From Acanthornis magna (lineage: Eukaryota > Chordata > Aves > Passeriformes > Acanthizidae): a DNA stretch of 64,000 bases. The notes under the pieces were generated by a model. It was not told where the DNA came from. It searched no databases and saw only the letters and a program-made list of their open reading frames with translations. This document shows positions 62,601 through 64,000 of the stretch, piece after piece. Numbering within the stretch: the stretch's first letter is position 1; each line of letters starts with the position of its first letter. The translations under genes were made by a program, and so were the position numbers. The DNA is taken from NCBI GenBank assembly GCA_036785705.1, contig JAWUZG010000330.1, positions 107,501 to 171,500 of the forward strand, given 5' to 3'.

Positions 62601-64000
62601 GCCAAAGGCAGGGAGGTGAGGGTGGTGCATGGTAGCTAATGCCAGAATCAAAGCATAGTTCTGTATTTGAAGAAAGATTAGAGACAGACAGTAACATGTT
62701 ATTCTCCAAGCTGGAGTCACCCAGAGATGCACATCAATAAAACCAGCATTTACACACACCAAATTACAGACACTGGTACCCTCTTCAATAATTCATCGTT
62801 ATGTTTCAAAATGACTGCACGAGATTATTTGGGTTCTATTTTAATTTGCTGGTTAGTAGACACCTCTGTATCATTTAGTTAATTCTCTTCTTTGTTTTCA
62901 CTGTGTCTTCAGTGCAAGCACTCTCATTTTCAGCGTTGTCTGTCCAAAGGAGCTTATTGATAAGAGCATTCCCTTTATAGATCACTGTTCATCATCCAGA
63001 ATTATATTTAGTGTAAAATTTGTTAAAGTGCCTCGAATGCTCAACCACACACATATTGATTAAAAGTTATTTCTGATTTCACTCACTTTGTCATGGTCTT
63101 TTTACCCTAACTTTCCTTCTGAGCCATGTGTCTTTGAAAAATGTTAAACACAGGAATAATACTTTAATGTTTAGAGGTTTTCCACTGATTTTTTCTTCAG
63201 ACATTACTAATTCAGTAGATCCATTTAAGTCTTCACCTGTGTTTTTTCTTTTCAAAACATGAAAGCATTTTGAATGTAGTTTGTTTGTTAATTTATTTGG
63301 TTTTATTGGCTTTGTTGTTGTTGTTTTGTTTGGTTTGGTTTTTTTACCACCGTATTTTCCTTCTAATACATACGTAAAGACAGAGGTAATGAACTTTTTC
63401 CCTGACTTCTCTAGCAGTCTAATAGCTATTCCTGATATTTTACTGTCATTTCAAAGGCAAAAACCCCTTACTTTTTAAGTATTGATGTATTTAAAACTTC
63501 CCAGTCTTTTGACAATTTAGATAGCTTCAGAAATGCAGTGTTTGTCATATCTCTTGATAAATTGAATGTGAATAAATCTCAGATGAGAATTAGAAATCAG
63601 AACGTTTCAAACCCACTTCCTACAGAAGAAAATTCTGAAATTCTGCCCCGAATCAAATATTTCTTTTCTTTTTCTTTTTCTTTTTTTTTTTTTTTTTCTC
63701 GAAAATGTATTGTTTTGGGGCACTTGGACGGTTTATTTGGTTTGATTTTTTGTTTGTTTTGCTTTGGGGTTTTATCTTTTTTAATTACTTTTTTTTAGGA
63801 CAATACTATTCTACTTCACCTCAGTCGTAAAAGATCTTTTGTTTGAAAGAAAAAATTCGTCACCTGCCTGCCTTCCTACAAGAATCTGAATGTCCAATTT
63901 TTGCCAAATTTGTTCTGTTATTCTTTTTACTTTAAGACCTATACAAATCAGTCTATGTACTCTCACAGTCCTCTAGTGATTAAGCTTAAAGATTTGACTG
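59661..64000. other. AT-rich unique sequence, no gene recognised
   Basis: Frames stay under 89 codons with no recognisable domain. Contains (AAAT)n near 62576-62592, a C-rich patch at about 62070-62150, a GTT/GTTT-rich patch near 63310-63345 and the T/C tract at 63655-63700. Confidence 0.6.
63655..63700. repeat. (TTTTC)n / poly(T) pyrimidine tract
   Basis: TTTCTTTTCTTTTTC units lead into an uninterrupted T run and end in CTCGAAAA. Confidence 0.85.

Overview
This window looks like a stretch of bird (Aves) macrochromosome, probably intergenic or deep intronic. The main evidence is its repeats: five or six CR1 LINE fragments carrying the avian CR1 ORF2 endonuclease, reverse-transcriptase and C-terminal signatures, and at least three families of endogenous retroviral LTR of the kind common in bird genomes, possibly a songbird. 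The background is AT-rich. No open frame exceeds about 154 codons, and nothing looks bacterial or viral-genomic. No intact protein-coding gene, tRNA, rRNA or CRISPR array was found.

Layout. 1-4.6 kb is AT-rich unique sequence with one truncated LTR end (1843-1950). 4588-5446 is a minus-strand CR1, followed by a (TCCTC)n pentanucleotide array at 5586-5677. About 5.7-29.3 kb is an unusually repeat-free desert holding only short microsatellites, homopolymers and small duplications. Two segments in it have more complex composition and could be regulatory (about 11.04-11.42 kb and 17.78-18.13 kb), and one 71-base segment is flanked by good splice-like signals (9651-9721). 29372-29862 is a deleted LTR of the same family as 49454-50532 and 55508-56765.

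From 37 to 60 kb mobile elements dominate. A minus-strand CR1 (37183-39055) is split by a solo LTR of 522 bp with a 4-bp target duplication. There is a decayed CR1 piece near 42.6 kb, a solo LTR of a second family (43663-44240), another minus-strand CR1 with an internal (TATC)n tract (44652-45425), and a solo LTR with a 39-bp internal repeat (49454-50532). Next come a long, internally deleted CR1 with an endonuclease remnant (51420-53000), an isolated GC-rich block of unknown origin (53589-54445), a minus-sense LTR with an internal duplication of about 143 bp (55508-56765), and one plus-strand CR1 3' end (59085-59660). The last 4 kb is AT-rich with T/G- and T/C-rich simple repeats.

No group of genes works together here; the window records transposon insertion and decay. 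I found no convincing undescribed system. Family names rest on recognising consensus features and on comparing copies inside the window, not on a database search.
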